64,000 bases of DNA, from assembly GCF_007859315.1 (NCBI RefSeq), contig NZ_VOHA01000004.1:186001-250000 (forward strand), given 5' to 3'. The DNA is from Reyranella sp. CPCC 100927. GTDB taxonomy: Bacteria; Pseudomonadota; Alphaproteobacteria; Reyranellales; Reyranellaceae. Below the pieces are notes generated by a model that was given only the letters and a program-made list of their open reading frames with translations, ran no database searches and was not told the DNA's origin. Numbering within the stretch: the first letter of the stretch is position 1; every line of letters begins with the position of its first letter. This document shows positions 54,409 to 62,692 of the stretch, one piece after another. The translations under genes were made by a program, and so were the position numbers.

Positions 54409-54523
54409 GACAGATATCATGGATCAACATACCTATGATCAGAAATTACTATTTTCAATATATCTGAAAGGCGCTCATGTCTGCCCGCCACGATGCGCTC
54501 GCATCGCATTGAGGGTAGGGGAC

Positions 54524-55483
54524 ATGCTGAGGCGATTTGCAGTCGCTGCCTGTCTGTGCCTGATGGCATGGCCCAGCGCCGCGCAGAAATGTCCGGCCAG
54601 GCCGATGACGATCGTGGCGCCGAGCGCAGCCGGCGGGCTGTCCGACATCATCGCACGGCTGGTGGCCAGCAAGGCGGCACCGCGACTGGGCGGCAGCATC
54701 ATCGTCGAGAACAAGCCGGGCGCCAGTGGCGCGATCGGTGGCGCCACCGTGATGCACGCGCCGGCGGACGGCTGCACGATCCTGCTGGCGAACGGGACAT
54801 CGCATGGCGTGCTGCCCGCGCTGGACAAGACGCTTGCTTATGACCCGATCAAGAGCTTCGCCCCGATCGTGCGCGTCGGCGAAACGCAGCTGGCGCTGAT
54901 CACCTCCAGGAGGTTGCCCGTCAAGAATGCGCAGGAACTCCTGGCCTATGCGCGCGCCCATCCCGGCAAACTCAGCTACGGCACCTTTGGCCACGCCTCG
55001 GCCGGGCATCTGTTCGGGGAAGTCCTGAAAAAGCACAACGGCGTCGATATCGTGCATGTGCCGTACAAGGGAGAAGCTGCCGCCGTGCAGGCTCTCATGG
55101 CCGGGGAGATCGAACTGGCGATCGTCGTCTCGGCGAAACCGTACGTCGAGCGCGGGCTGGTGACTCTCATCGGCACCACCAGCCCTGAACAGGGCGCGGC
55201 CTATCCCGGATGGCCGACGCTCGCGTCCCAAAGCGTGGCGGGGTTTTCGCTGGCGCGCGGCTTCCAGGCCCTCCTGGCGCCCGCCGCAACGCCGCAAGCC
55301 GTCGTCGACGGGTTGGCTGCAGCATTCTCCAAGGTCATTGCCGATCCGGACTTGCGCCGCCAGCTGATCGACCTCGGCGTCGATCCGGCGACCGAGCGGC
55401 CGCAGGACTTTCCCGCGATGTACCGCGCACTCGTTGAGCAATGGCGGCTGCTCGTGGGCGAGGCCGGCGTGAGCGTCGAGTAG
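54524..55483 (+). CDS. Bug/TctC family tripartite tricarboxylate transporter binding protein
   Basis: A 319-residue periplasmic protein of the Bug family. Signal peptide MLRRFAVAACLCLMAWPSAA, then PMTIVAPSAAGGLSDIIARL (Bug P-loop-like region), ENKPGASGAIGGATVMHAPA, TFGHASAGHLFGEVLKKHNG and VDIVHVPYKGEAAAVQALMA. Bug proteins bind carboxylates; no membrane components of a TctAB transporter are here. Followed 40 bases later by a CocE-type hydrolase, with a divergent LysR regulator. Confidence 0.93.
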   Translation: MLRRFAVAACLCLMAWPSAAQKCPARPMTIVAPSAAGGLSDIIARLVASKAAPRLGGSIIVENKPGASGAIGGATVMHAPADGCTILLANGTSHGVLPALDKTLAYDPIKSFAPIVRVGETQLALITSRRLPVKNAQELLAYARAHPGKLSYGTFGHASAGHLFGEVLKKHNGVDIVHVPYKGEAAAVQALMAGEIELAIVVSAKPYVERGLVTLIGTTSPEQGAAYPGWPTLASQSVAGFSLARGFQALLAPAATPQAVVDGLAAAFSKVIADPDLRRQLIDLGVDPATERPQDFPAMYRALVEQWRLLVGEAGVSVE

Positions 55484-55523
55484 CGATCAGTCCGGCGCAG
55501 ATCTTCGCAATGGAAGGAAAGCC

Positions 55524-57227
55524 ATGATTATCGAACGTGATGTTCCCATCGCGATGGACGATGGATTGGAGCTGCGTGCCGACGTCTATCGGCCCGACAG
55601 GGCCGAGCCCGTACCGGTGATCATAACGATGGGGCCCTACGGCAAAGGCGTCAGGTACCAGGACCATCATTACAAGCCGAGTTGGGACTGGATGATTCAA
55701 CACCACCCGGACCTGCTGGCCGGCTCGCAGCACCGATACCTGGCGTGGGAAACGGTCGACCCCGAGATATGGGTTGCCTGGGGCTATGCGGTGATCCGCG
55801 TCGACTCGCGCGGTGCCGGACGCTCGCCGGGTATCCTCGACATCTTTTCCGAGCGCGAGACGCTCGACTACTACGATGCGATCGAATGGGCGGGGACGCA
55901 ACGCTGGTCGAATGGCAAGGTCGGCTTGAACGGAATCTCATATTACGCCATGAACCAATGGCGCGTCGCGGCGCTGCAGCCACCGCATCTGACGGCGATG
56001 ATTCCATGGGAGGGCGCGGCGGATTCCTACCGCGATGTCTTCCGTCATGGCGGCATTCTGTCCAACAAGTTCATCGAGCTCTGGTATCCGCGCCAGGTTC
56101 TTTCGGTTCAGTATGGCACTCCGGCGGCACCGCCGGACCCGTGGCTGAACGAGTCATCCGCCGGACCCGCGGAATTGTCGGAAACGCAACGCGCCGCGAA
56201 CCGCTTCGCAACCCTTGCCAACGCGCGCGCCCGCGAGATGGACGAACACTGGTACCAGGATCGCTCTCCCGATTGGTCGAAGGTGATCACGCCGTTCTTG
56301 AGTGCCGCAAGCTGGGCCGGTTTCGGCCTGCACCCGCGGGGAAATTTCGCGGCATTCGTGCATGCCGCATCAACACAGAAGTGGCTCGAAGCGCACCCCG
56401 GCCGCCACGAGGAGTGGTTCTACCTCGACTATGGGCTGCAACTTCAAAAGAGGTTCTTCGACCATTTCCTGAAGGGAGAGACGAACGGGTGGGGTGAGGA
56501 AGCCCGTGTCTGGCTGAACCTGCGCCGGCCGTTCACGGACGCGGTCGAGCTACGCAAGGAGAACGAATGGCCTCTCGCCAGAACGGCTTGGACGAAGCTG
56601 TACCTTGACGCAGGGAAGGGCGCGCTGACCTGGGAGACGCCGACGCAGAAGGCTCAAGCGACGTTTGCGGCAACCGTCGACAATTTCTGCTGGATGTCGC
56701 CGCCCTTGACGGTGGAAACAGAGGTGACCGGACCACTGGCGCTGAAGCTGTTCGTATCGTCATCGACAGTCGATGCCGATCTGTTTGTGACGCTGCAAGC
56801 GTTCGCGCCTGACGGTCGCGAGGTCGAGTTCCAGGGCACGGTTGATCCGCACACGCCCCTGGCGCAAGGCTGGCTGCGGGCGTCACACCGAAAGCTCTGC
56901 GCCAAACGCTCGACACCGTTTCAGCCCTATCACACGCACGACGAAAAGCAGCCTCTTGTCAGTGGGGAAATCTACGAGCTCGACGTTGAAATCTGGCCGA
57001 CCTGCATTGTCCTGCCGGCCGGATGTCGCCTGGCACTCGATATCCGTGGCCATGATTTCTGCCGTCCGTCGGCCGACGGCGATCCGCTGGGCGGCGGATC
57101 GGGCCCGTGGCGTCACGACGATGCGCTCGACCGGCCGACAAGCATTTTCGGCGGCAAGACCACCCTTCACACGGGGCCCGGCCGGGAGTCGTTTCTGCTG
57201 GTCCCTGTGATTCCGAAGCGCACCTGA
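55524..57227 (+). CDS. CocE/NonD family hydrolase (X-Pro dipeptidyl peptidase-like)
   Basis: A 567-residue hydrolase of the CocE/X-Pro acylpeptidase fold. Alpha/beta-hydrolase landmarks: AVIRVDSRGAGRSPGIL, the nucleophile in VGLNGISYYAMNQWRVAALQ, and catalytic acid and His further on, then the C-terminal jelly-roll (PLTVETEVTGPLALKLFVSS, FVTLQAFAPDGREVEFQGTV, LPAGCRLALDIRGHDF). No signal peptide. Such enzymes hydrolyse esters or amides. Probably cotranscribed with the Bug protein, suggesting use of an imported ester or amide. Confidence 0.9.
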   Translation: MIIERDVPIAMDDGLELRADVYRPDRAEPVPVIITMGPYGKGVRYQDHHYKPSWDWMIQHHPDLLAGSQHRYLAWETVDPEIWVAWGYAVIRVDSRGAGRSPGILDIFSERETLDYYDAIEWAGTQRWSNGKVGLNGISYYAMNQWRVAALQPPHLTAMIPWEGAADSYRDVFRHGGILSNKFIELWYPRQVLSVQYGTPAAPPDPWLNESSAGPAELSETQRAANRFATLANARAREMDEHWYQDRSPDWSKVITPFLSAASWAGFGLHPRGNFAAFVHAASTQKWLEAHPGRHEEWFYLDYGLQLQKRFFDHFLKGETNGWGEEARVWLNLRRPFTDAVELRKENEWPLARTAWTKLYLDAGKGALTWETPTQKAQATFAATVDNFCWMSPPLTVETEVTGPLALKLFVSSSTVDADLFVTLQAFAPDGREVEFQGTVDPHTPLAQGWLRASHRKLCAKRSTPFQPYHTHDEKQPLVSGEIYELDVEIWPTCIVLPAGCRLALDIRGHDFCRPSADGDPLGGGSGPWRHDDALDRPTSIFGGKTTLHTGPGRESFLLVPVIPKRT

Positions 57228-57260
57228 GGGCATGTCAACCGGCCGAGCCAGTAAGGCGCT

Positions 57261-57815
57261 CTAAGGTTTGCGGTGGAACGACACGGAAGAAATCAGATCC
57301 TTGTCGCGGGGCATGCCGATGAAGACGGGGCGGCCGCCTTCCTTGAAGCCCCAGTACGGCGTCGAGCCGGACGCATGCGGCGAGGCTGGCGTCAGCGTCG
57401 CGTCCGGCCAGGATGCGACGAAGGTCGAGGCCTGCACGCGGGGCTGTACGAAGTTAATGATCAGGATGCTCTGCGCGCCGCTGTCCTTCTCCGTGCGCAA
57501 CTCCACGTCGCCAATCTCCTGACGCGCGAAGCGTCCCCCTTTGCCGTGGCGAATGGTGAGCCGCGGGTTGCTGCTGGGGCCTTCCTCCAGGCGTGTCGAC
57601 AGTTTGTCCTGCAGGAACTGGACGTTCGACAGGTCGGCTGCCGCGAACGTGCGGATGTCGGCCTTCAGGGCGGCTTCGAAGGAGGGGAGACGTTCCGCCG
57701 GCGGGCCGGACTGGGCGACGGCATCGGGGCCGGACACACCCCACGCCATGAGAAGCGGCAGCGCGCTGGCGGACCGGATCACGAGACGTCGATGGACAAC
57801 CGCTCGGAATGACAC
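57261..57815 (-). CDS. Exported hypothetical protein
   Basis: A 184-residue protein with a basic N-terminus (VVHRRLVIRSASALPLLMAW) that reads as a signal peptide, cleavage near AVAQ. The mature part has alternating strands (RLTIRHGKGGRFARQEIGDV, SILIINFVQPRVQASTFVAS). No family recognised; periplasmic location is inferred. Convergent with the CocE-type gene and divergent from the EthD operon. Confidence 0.65.
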   Translation of the reverse strand: MSFRAVVHRRLVIRSASALPLLMAWGVSGPDAVAQSGPPAERLPSFEAALKADIRTFAAADLSNVQFLQDKLSTRLEEGPSSNPRLTIRHGKGGRFARQEIGDVELRTEKDSGAQSILIINFVQPRVQASTFVASWPDATLTPASPHASGSTPYWGFKEGGRPVFIGMPRDKDLISSVSFHRKP

Positions 57816-58006
57816 GGGTTGCTCCTGATATCGTTGCGTTAATAAGACTTCTAAGGTTGTCTTGCGACAAGATTAGGGCAGGCGGATGGAAGGCCGTGGA
57901 CGCAACTCTGTGTCCGGCTCATGCCGGTTTGGCGATCGCGGACCGGGCGGGTAGCATGCCGCACGGCGGACATACCCCGTCGACAACCGAGAGAGCGGAG
58001 AGAGTG

Positions 58007-58315
58007 ATGGCCAAGGTCGTGGTGCTGTACAAGACGCCGAAGGACAAGGCGGCGTTCGATGCCTATTACAAGAGCACGCATATTCCGCTGGCCTACAAGA
58101 TCCCGGGCCTGAAGACGTACGAGGTCAGCCAAGGCGGCGTGGGAACGCCGGCCGGTGCGTCCGACATCCACCTGGTCGCGATCCTGGCATTCGACAGCAT
58201 GGCCGACCTGCAGAAGGGGATGGGGTCGCCGGAAGGGCAGGCAGCGGGTGCCGACGTGGCCAATTTCGCCTCCGGCGGTGCCGACGTTCTGCTGTTCGAC
58301 AGCAAGGACGCCTGA
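58007..58315 (+). CDS. EthD family protein
   Basis: A 102-residue ferredoxin-like EthD protein: VVLYKTPKDKAAFDAYYKST, HIPLAYKIPGLKTYEVSQGG and the last strand VLLFDSKDA. The family has the HIPL motif and dimeric alpha+beta barrels seen in ring-cleavage and ether-degradation pathways. GCGGAGAGAG precedes the ATG. Only two bases separate it from the acyl-CoA ligase gene, so they form one operon. Confidence 0.88.
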   Translation: MAKVVVLYKTPKDKAAFDAYYKSTHIPLAYKIPGLKTYEVSQGGVGTPAGASDIHLVAILAFDSMADLQKGMGSPEGQAAGADVANFASGGADVLLFDSKDA

Positions 58316-58317
58316 TC

Positions 58318-59889
58318 ATGTCGGGTAGCGTCATGCCGCCGCGCATCGTCTTCCAGCACACGATCGGAGATATTCTGCGCCGCACGGCGCGACGCTACCC
58401 CGACAAACCCGCCATCATCTGCGGCGATGTGGCGTGGACCTACGCGCAGTTCGACCGCATCAGCAACCGCCTGGCGCATGGCCTGGCGGCGCAGGGCATT
58501 GCGCTGGGCGACCGCGTCGCCGTGCTGTCGCGCAATTCGCACGCCTTCGCCGCCATGCGCTTCGCGTTGGCACGGTTGGGCGCCGTGCTGGTGCCGGTCA
58601 ATTTCATGCTCAACGCCGAGGAGATCGCCTTCATCCTGCGTGCCTCGGGCACCAAGGCGCTGGCCGTCGGTCCTGATTTCGTCGCGCTGGGCCGTGCCGC
58701 CGCAGCACTCGACACCAGTGTGCGGACCCTGTTCTGGCTGCCCGGCGAGGAGCCTGCGACGCCGCCGGGTGATCTCACCCCGTTCGACCGGCTGCTGTCG
58801 GACGACGACTCGCGGCCCGAGGTCGAACTCGACAACCGCATGCTGGCGCAGATCGTCTACACCAGCGGCACCGAGTCGCTGCCCAAGGGCGCGATGCTGA
58901 CCCACGAGGCGATCCTGTGGGAGTACGTCAGTTGCGTGATCGAGGAGGAACTGACGCCCCGCGACAGCATGCTGCACGCGTTGCCGCTCTATCACTGCGC
59001 GCAGCTCGACACGTTCCTGGGGCCGGCCATATACGTGGGCATGACGAACGTCATCACCGGCCAGCCCAAGCCCGAAGTGATCCTGCCATTGCTCGCGCGC
59101 CATCGCATCAGCGCGTTCTTCGCGCCGCCCTCGGTGTGGATCGTGTTACTGCGCTCGCCGCTGTTCGACTGCACCGACCTGTCGTCGCTGCGTAAAGGGT
59201 ACTACGGCGCCTCGATCATGCCGGTCGAGGTGCTGATGGAGTTGTCACGGCGTCTACCGGACGTCCGGCTGTGGAACCTCTATGGGCAGACCGAGATCGC
59301 GCCGCTGGCCACCATGCTCGGCCCCGATGACCAGCTGCGCAAGCCGGGCGCTGCCGGCAAGCCCGTCGTGAATGTCGAAACCCGGGTCGTCGATGACGAC
59401 ATGAACGATGTGCCGCCGGGCGCGGTGGGCGAGATCGTGCACCGCTCGCCGCAGCTGATGACCGGCTACTTCAACGATCCTGAGAAGACCGCGGCAGCGT
59501 TTGCCGGCGGCTGGTTCCATTCCGGCGACCTCGCCACCGTCGACGCGGAGGGCATCGTCACGGTGGTCGACCGCAAGAAGGACATGATCAAGACCGGCGG
59601 CGAGAACGTCGCCAGCCGCGAGGTCGAGGAGATGATCTACACGCTCGACGGTGTGTCGGAGGTCGCCGTCGTCGGCCTGCCCGATCCCTACTGGATCGAG
59701 GCGATCACCGCCATCATCGTGACGAAGGACGGCCACGCCTTGACCGAGACGGCCGTGATCGACCATTGCCGCGCCGGCATGGCGCACTTCAAGGTGCCCA
59801 AGCGCGTGATCTTCACCGACACGCTGCCCAAGAACCCCAGCGGCAAGCTGCTGAAACGCGACCTGCGCCAGCACTACGCCAAGGGCTAG
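58318..59889 (+). CDS. Acyl-CoA synthetase (AMP-forming ligase)
   Basis: A 523-residue AMP-forming ligase. Signatures: AQIVYTSGTESLPKGAMLTH (P-loop type AMP-binding box), VRLWNLYGQTEIAPLATMLG, EGIVTVVDRKKDMIKTGGEN and the catalytic Lys in LPKNPSGKLLKRDLRQHY. Full length for the fatty acyl/aromatic-CoA ligases; substrate cannot be set by sequence alone. Forms an operon with the EthD gene, which hints at catabolism of an aromatic or ether compound. Confidence 0.93.
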   Translation: MSGSVMPPRIVFQHTIGDILRRTARRYPDKPAIICGDVAWTYAQFDRISNRLAHGLAAQGIALGDRVAVLSRNSHAFAAMRFALARLGAVLVPVNFMLNAEEIAFILRASGTKALAVGPDFVALGRAAAALDTSVRTLFWLPGEEPATPPGDLTPFDRLLSDDDSRPEVELDNRMLAQIVYTSGTESLPKGAMLTHEAILWEYVSCVIEEELTPRDSMLHALPLYHCAQLDTFLGPAIYVGMTNVITGQPKPEVILPLLARHRISAFFAPPSVWIVLLRSPLFDCTDLSSLRKGYYGASIMPVEVLMELSRRLPDVRLWNLYGQTEIAPLATMLGPDDQLRKPGAAGKPVVNVETRVVDDDMNDVPPGAVGEIVHRSPQLMTGYFNDPEKTAAAFAGGWFHSGDLATVDAEGIVTVVDRKKDMIKTGGENVASREVEEMIYTLDGVSEVAVVGLPDPYWIEAITAIIVTKDGHALTETAVIDHCRAGMAHFKVPKRVIFTDTLPKNPSGKLLKRDLRQHYAKG

Positions 59890-59918
59890 AACGAACGACG
59901 CAGCGTTGGGGATCGAAC

Positions 59919-60797
59919 ATGAAGCGACGGAGAGTCTTGGCGCTGCCCTTGGCGCTGGCGGCGTGCGGCTGTGTCTCGGCACGCCAGGAACTGCCACCCA
60001 TGTCGGAGGAGCGTATCAAGTCGGTGGTGATCCTGACGTCATTCACCGACACGGTGCATCTGAAGTGGACGCGGTTTTTCAAGGTCCTGTTTTCGGGCAC
60101 GTCGGAAGATGAATTCGTGAAAGTGAACTGGGGCATCGACAGCCATGTTCGAGCACGATTGGCGGAAAGATTGGCCGGCAAGTGTGAGATCAAGACCGTC
60201 ACCTATAGTCCGGCAGATCTCGCTGTCAGGGAGAGGCTCGAAGCGAGGCCCCAGATCATCGAACGCTTGAAGAGGGTCGTGCCGAGCGGGCTGGCGGACG
60301 TCATCATCTTTATCAGTGGTTCCGGCGTGCCGTTCGACAAGCTCACCCATGCGGAGAAGCTCCGAGCCTTGATCGGAACGGGAATGATCGGGGGATATAA
60401 CCCCTTCATGAAGGACGGCACGGTCGCCCACGCATTCGCCCATTGCGGGGTGGCGATACTGGACGGCCGGACCTTCGAGACTGTTGCCTCCCGGATCGGT
60501 GCCGCTGCACGTTCCGGACATGACGTTCCGGCGCCGATTGAGCGCGTGCCGTTTTCCTATGCCGGGGGCCCTTGGGCGGGGATCAGCGAAGAGGAGCGCA
60601 CGCAGTTGCGGGAGACCACCTTCCGCCTACTGGACAAGATCGTGACGTACACGTTCGGTCCGCATGTCGACGGCGTCGACAAGCCGCCCGACGGCCTCGC
60701 CACGGCATCGACGGCCGAATTTGCCAAGCTTCAGGCGCGAGACGCCAAGCGCTGGAACGCGGTCATGGCCAGAATAGGGCTGCCGTCCACGCCATAG
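59919..60797 (+). CDS. Hypothetical lipoprotein-like exported protein
   Basis: A 292-residue protein. The N-terminus MKRRRVLALPLALAACGCVS has the lipobox-like LAACGC, so it is probably a lipoprotein. The mature part has an alpha/beta pattern with VVILTSFTDTVHLKWTRFF, VIIFISGSGVPFDKLTHAEK and AGISEEERTQLRETTFRLLD. No family recognised. The start was placed at the ATG before KRRRVLAL, since a longer frame upstream lies within the ligase gene. Confidence 0.7.
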   Translation: MKRRRVLALPLALAACGCVSARQELPPMSEERIKSVVILTSFTDTVHLKWTRFFKVLFSGTSEDEFVKVNWGIDSHVRARLAERLAGKCEIKTVTYSPADLAVRERLEARPQIIERLKRVVPSGLADVIIFISGSGVPFDKLTHAEKLRALIGTGMIGGYNPFMKDGTVAHAFAHCGVAILDGRTFETVASRIGAAARSGHDVPAPIERVPFSYAGGPWAGISEEERTQLRETTFRLLDKIVTYTFGPHVDGVDKPPDGLATASTAEFAKLQARDAKRWNAVMARIGLPSTP

Positions 60798-60805
60798 GGG
60801 ATCCG

Positions 60806-61207
60806 TCAGGCCACTTTGACGTCGGTGTGGATGAAGTCGTCACCGACGCACAGCAGGGGCACACGCAACTGTTTGGCGCAGGCATAGGCGAAGCAATCGC
60901 CCAGGTTCAGCCGGGCCTTGTGACCTCTGCCTTTGCCGTATCTGGCATGCGCGGCGATGGCCGTCATGCCGATTTCAGGTGTGATCGACACGGTCCGCGC
61001 GTCAAGCACACGCAGGAATTCCTGTACGCGCGCATGCGCCGTGTCATGGTCCTCACGCAGAATGCGCGCGAGGTTGGCAACCGTTTCCAGCAGCGATACA
61101 GGCGATACCGCAAACGCGGTACGCGCCGCGTCGATCTTGGCGCCAACGATTTCGGCTTCGGGCTCTCCCGTCAGGCTGGCGATGACGGCGGATGCATCAA
61201 TGAACAT
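60806..61207 (-). CDS. vapC: VapC-type PIN-domain ribonuclease toxin
   Basis: A 133-residue PIN-domain protein. The acidic metal ligands are in MFIDASAVIASLTGE (D), SPVSLLETVANLARIL (E) and LNLGDCFAYACAKQLRVPLL (D), the last followed by CVGDDF (D). It would cut tRNA or rRNA and is neutralised by VapB. Its ATG overlaps the vapB stop as TGATG. Confidence 0.93.
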   Translation of the reverse strand: MFIDASAVIASLTGEPEAEIVGAKIDAARTAFAVSPVSLLETVANLARILREDHDTAHARVQEFLRVLDARTVSITPEIGMTAIAAHARYGKGRGHKARLNLGDCFAYACAKQLRVPLLCVGDDFIHTDVKVA

Positions 61208-61449
61208 CACTCGCCCCACAGACGATCGGCGAGCTTCTTGCGATCGAGTCGACGGTCGGGCTTGCGCTCGGCCAGGGTCTGCGCCCGGATTTTCGCCAAT
61301 CTCTGGCTCAGGGGAATGCGCCTGGTCTCCCGCGCGATGGCGGCTTGCAGGGCGGATCGGACGGCGTCCGTCGTCGACCGGGCTTGGGTGAGACTCTGAT
61401 ACTCTTTGGCCAGGGCCAGCACCGAATCATCCTTGATGAACAAGGGCAT
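61207..61449 (-). CDS. vapB: VapB-type antitoxin
   Basis: An 80-residue antitoxin. The N-terminal DNA-binding part (MPLFIKDDSVLALAKEYQSL, TQARSTTDAVRSALQAAIAR) resembles the RHH/Phd-like VapB fold, and the tail (RRLDRKKLADRLWGE) would contact VapC. Translationally coupled to vapC. Preceded by repeated GGATATC sites. Confidence 0.9.
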   Translation of the reverse strand: MPLFIKDDSVLALAKEYQSLTQARSTTDAVRSALQAAIARETRRIPLSQRLAKIRAQTLAERKPDRRLDRKKLADRLWGE

Positions 61450-61466
61450 GGAGATCCCCGCTGCTG

Positions 61467-61491
61467 AAGGATATCCTTATGAGGATATCTC
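61467..61491. promoter_or_regulatory. Repeated GGATATC half-sites, probable VapB operator
   Basis: AAGGATATCCTT is a 12-base palindrome (61467-61478) followed by GAGGATATCTC (61481-61491), a second near-palindrome. They lie about 17 bases upstream of vapB in an AT-rich stretch. VapBC complexes usually bind such sites to repress their own operon. Confidence 0.65.
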
Positions 61492-61533
61492 ATATATTTC
61501 CAAAGGGCAATCCTTACAGATTTCCGCCGCCGT

Positions 61534-61870
61534 TCAGGCAGGCCGATCACGCTGATCGCCAGCGGCACCGCCGTCAGGTTCTGCGTCCGCATGGGCGAAC
61601 GCTTCCAGCCGATGCAGCGCCGCCTCCTCGCGGGCAAAGGTGCGTTCGCCATGCTCCACGACATTGCGAAGGCGGCACAAACAGCCGATCGACTTGAGGT
61701 CCGTGGAGGCGATGTCGTTGACAGCGCGCAGCCGGGCGTCGGCCTTGCATCCACTCGGCGATCGCGAGAGCGACATCTACGAGCTGTTCCGTGCAGCCCG
61801 GGACAGTAGCGAGCAGATTTTCGGGCGCCGCGTCCTCTATTCGAAGGACGCCGGCACGCGCGCGATCCGC
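61534..61870 (-). pseudogene. Possible frameshifted gene remnant
   Basis: In the roughly 450 bases between vapB and the HExxH gene no complete gene is visible. On the minus strand two frames join plausibly: one ends PGCTEQLVDVALAIAEWMQ and another continues KADARLRAVNDIASTDLKSI then CLCRLRNVVEHGERTFAREE. The switch occurs near 61745 at ATGCAAGG, which fits a one-base frameshift. The product is not recognised. A plus-strand frame (DIYELFRAARDSSEQIF) overlaps and cannot be excluded. Confidence 0.3.
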
Positions 61871-61940
61871 TACTGACGTCGTTCGCCACGAGCAAAAGCG
61901 CACGTCGCGGGCATACCGCTTGGATGGGAGTTGAGGTCTA

Positions 61941-62627
61941 ATGCCCAACGAAATCTTGACCTCACGTCTGCAAAACCTGCTCCGCAGTCCCGCACTACGG
62001 AAGGTCAATTTCGAACTCCAGGACGGTGGATTGGTCGTAACGCACGTCCGATTCACATTGGTGGATAGTGCGTTGAGCGCCCGCAAGATCACATGCGATG
62101 TGGCGAAAGTGACGGCTGACAGCGGAAAACAGATAGTGGCGCAATACATAGCCAACCAGGGCCTGGCCGACCAAATCAAGGGGGACGGCGTTCAGAGCGC
62201 AGTCCCAAACATGTTTTTGTTCCCGAACGATCGATATGGAGAAGCGCCGGCGGGAACTCTTCAGTTGGCCAATACGAATGAGCTGTGGATCATGGTGCAT
62301 GAAGCGACGCATGCCATATTTGACGTCATGGCGAGTTCGAAGAAACCGGCCAATATTCTCGCCATCTCAAATGAGATGGCCGCCTGCCTTGCCGCTTCCT
62401 TGTGGTATGTCCATACGGGCATGTCGTGGCAGGCTGACGCCATTATCAGAGGAGATGCGCAGGCTGAATCAATGGATCTTGCTTGGAAAATTAGAGACCG
62501 TGCCCAGACCAACAGAACGACCCTAGTTCCACGATCTGAGACGCAGGCCCTTCGGATGGCCGTAATGGACAACTGGAACCTAGGCGGTGGCAGAGAAACC
62601 ATTACAGATAGGATGGATGGTGTGTAG
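61941..62627 (+). CDS. Putative HExxH metalloprotease-like protein, paralogue 2
   Basis: A 228-residue protein without signal peptide. VHEATHAIFDVM carries HExxH (H120, E121, H124), and SNEMAACLAASL, 20 residues later, supplies E145 in the gluzincin-like position. It shares this layout with the protein at 6065-6706, plus a later LRMAVMDN segment, but is otherwise strongly diverged and less GC-rich than most of the window. A zinc peptidase role is inferred. Directly precedes the convergent autotransporter end. Confidence 0.7.
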   Translation: MPNEILTSRLQNLLRSPALRKVNFELQDGGLVVTHVRFTLVDSALSARKITCDVAKVTADSGKQIVAQYIANQGLADQIKGDGVQSAVPNMFLFPNDRYGEAPAGTLQLANTNELWIMVHEATHAIFDVMASSKKPANILAISNEMAACLAASLWYVHTGMSWQADAIIRGDAQAESMDLAWKIRDRAQTNRTTLVPRSETQALRMAVMDNWNLGGGRETITDRMDGV

Positions 62628-62692
62628 CCCCGCAGAAGTGCCGGGTATTCGGGACGGTTTGATGCGCCGGGTTGAGGTATGCGCCGGCGTCG

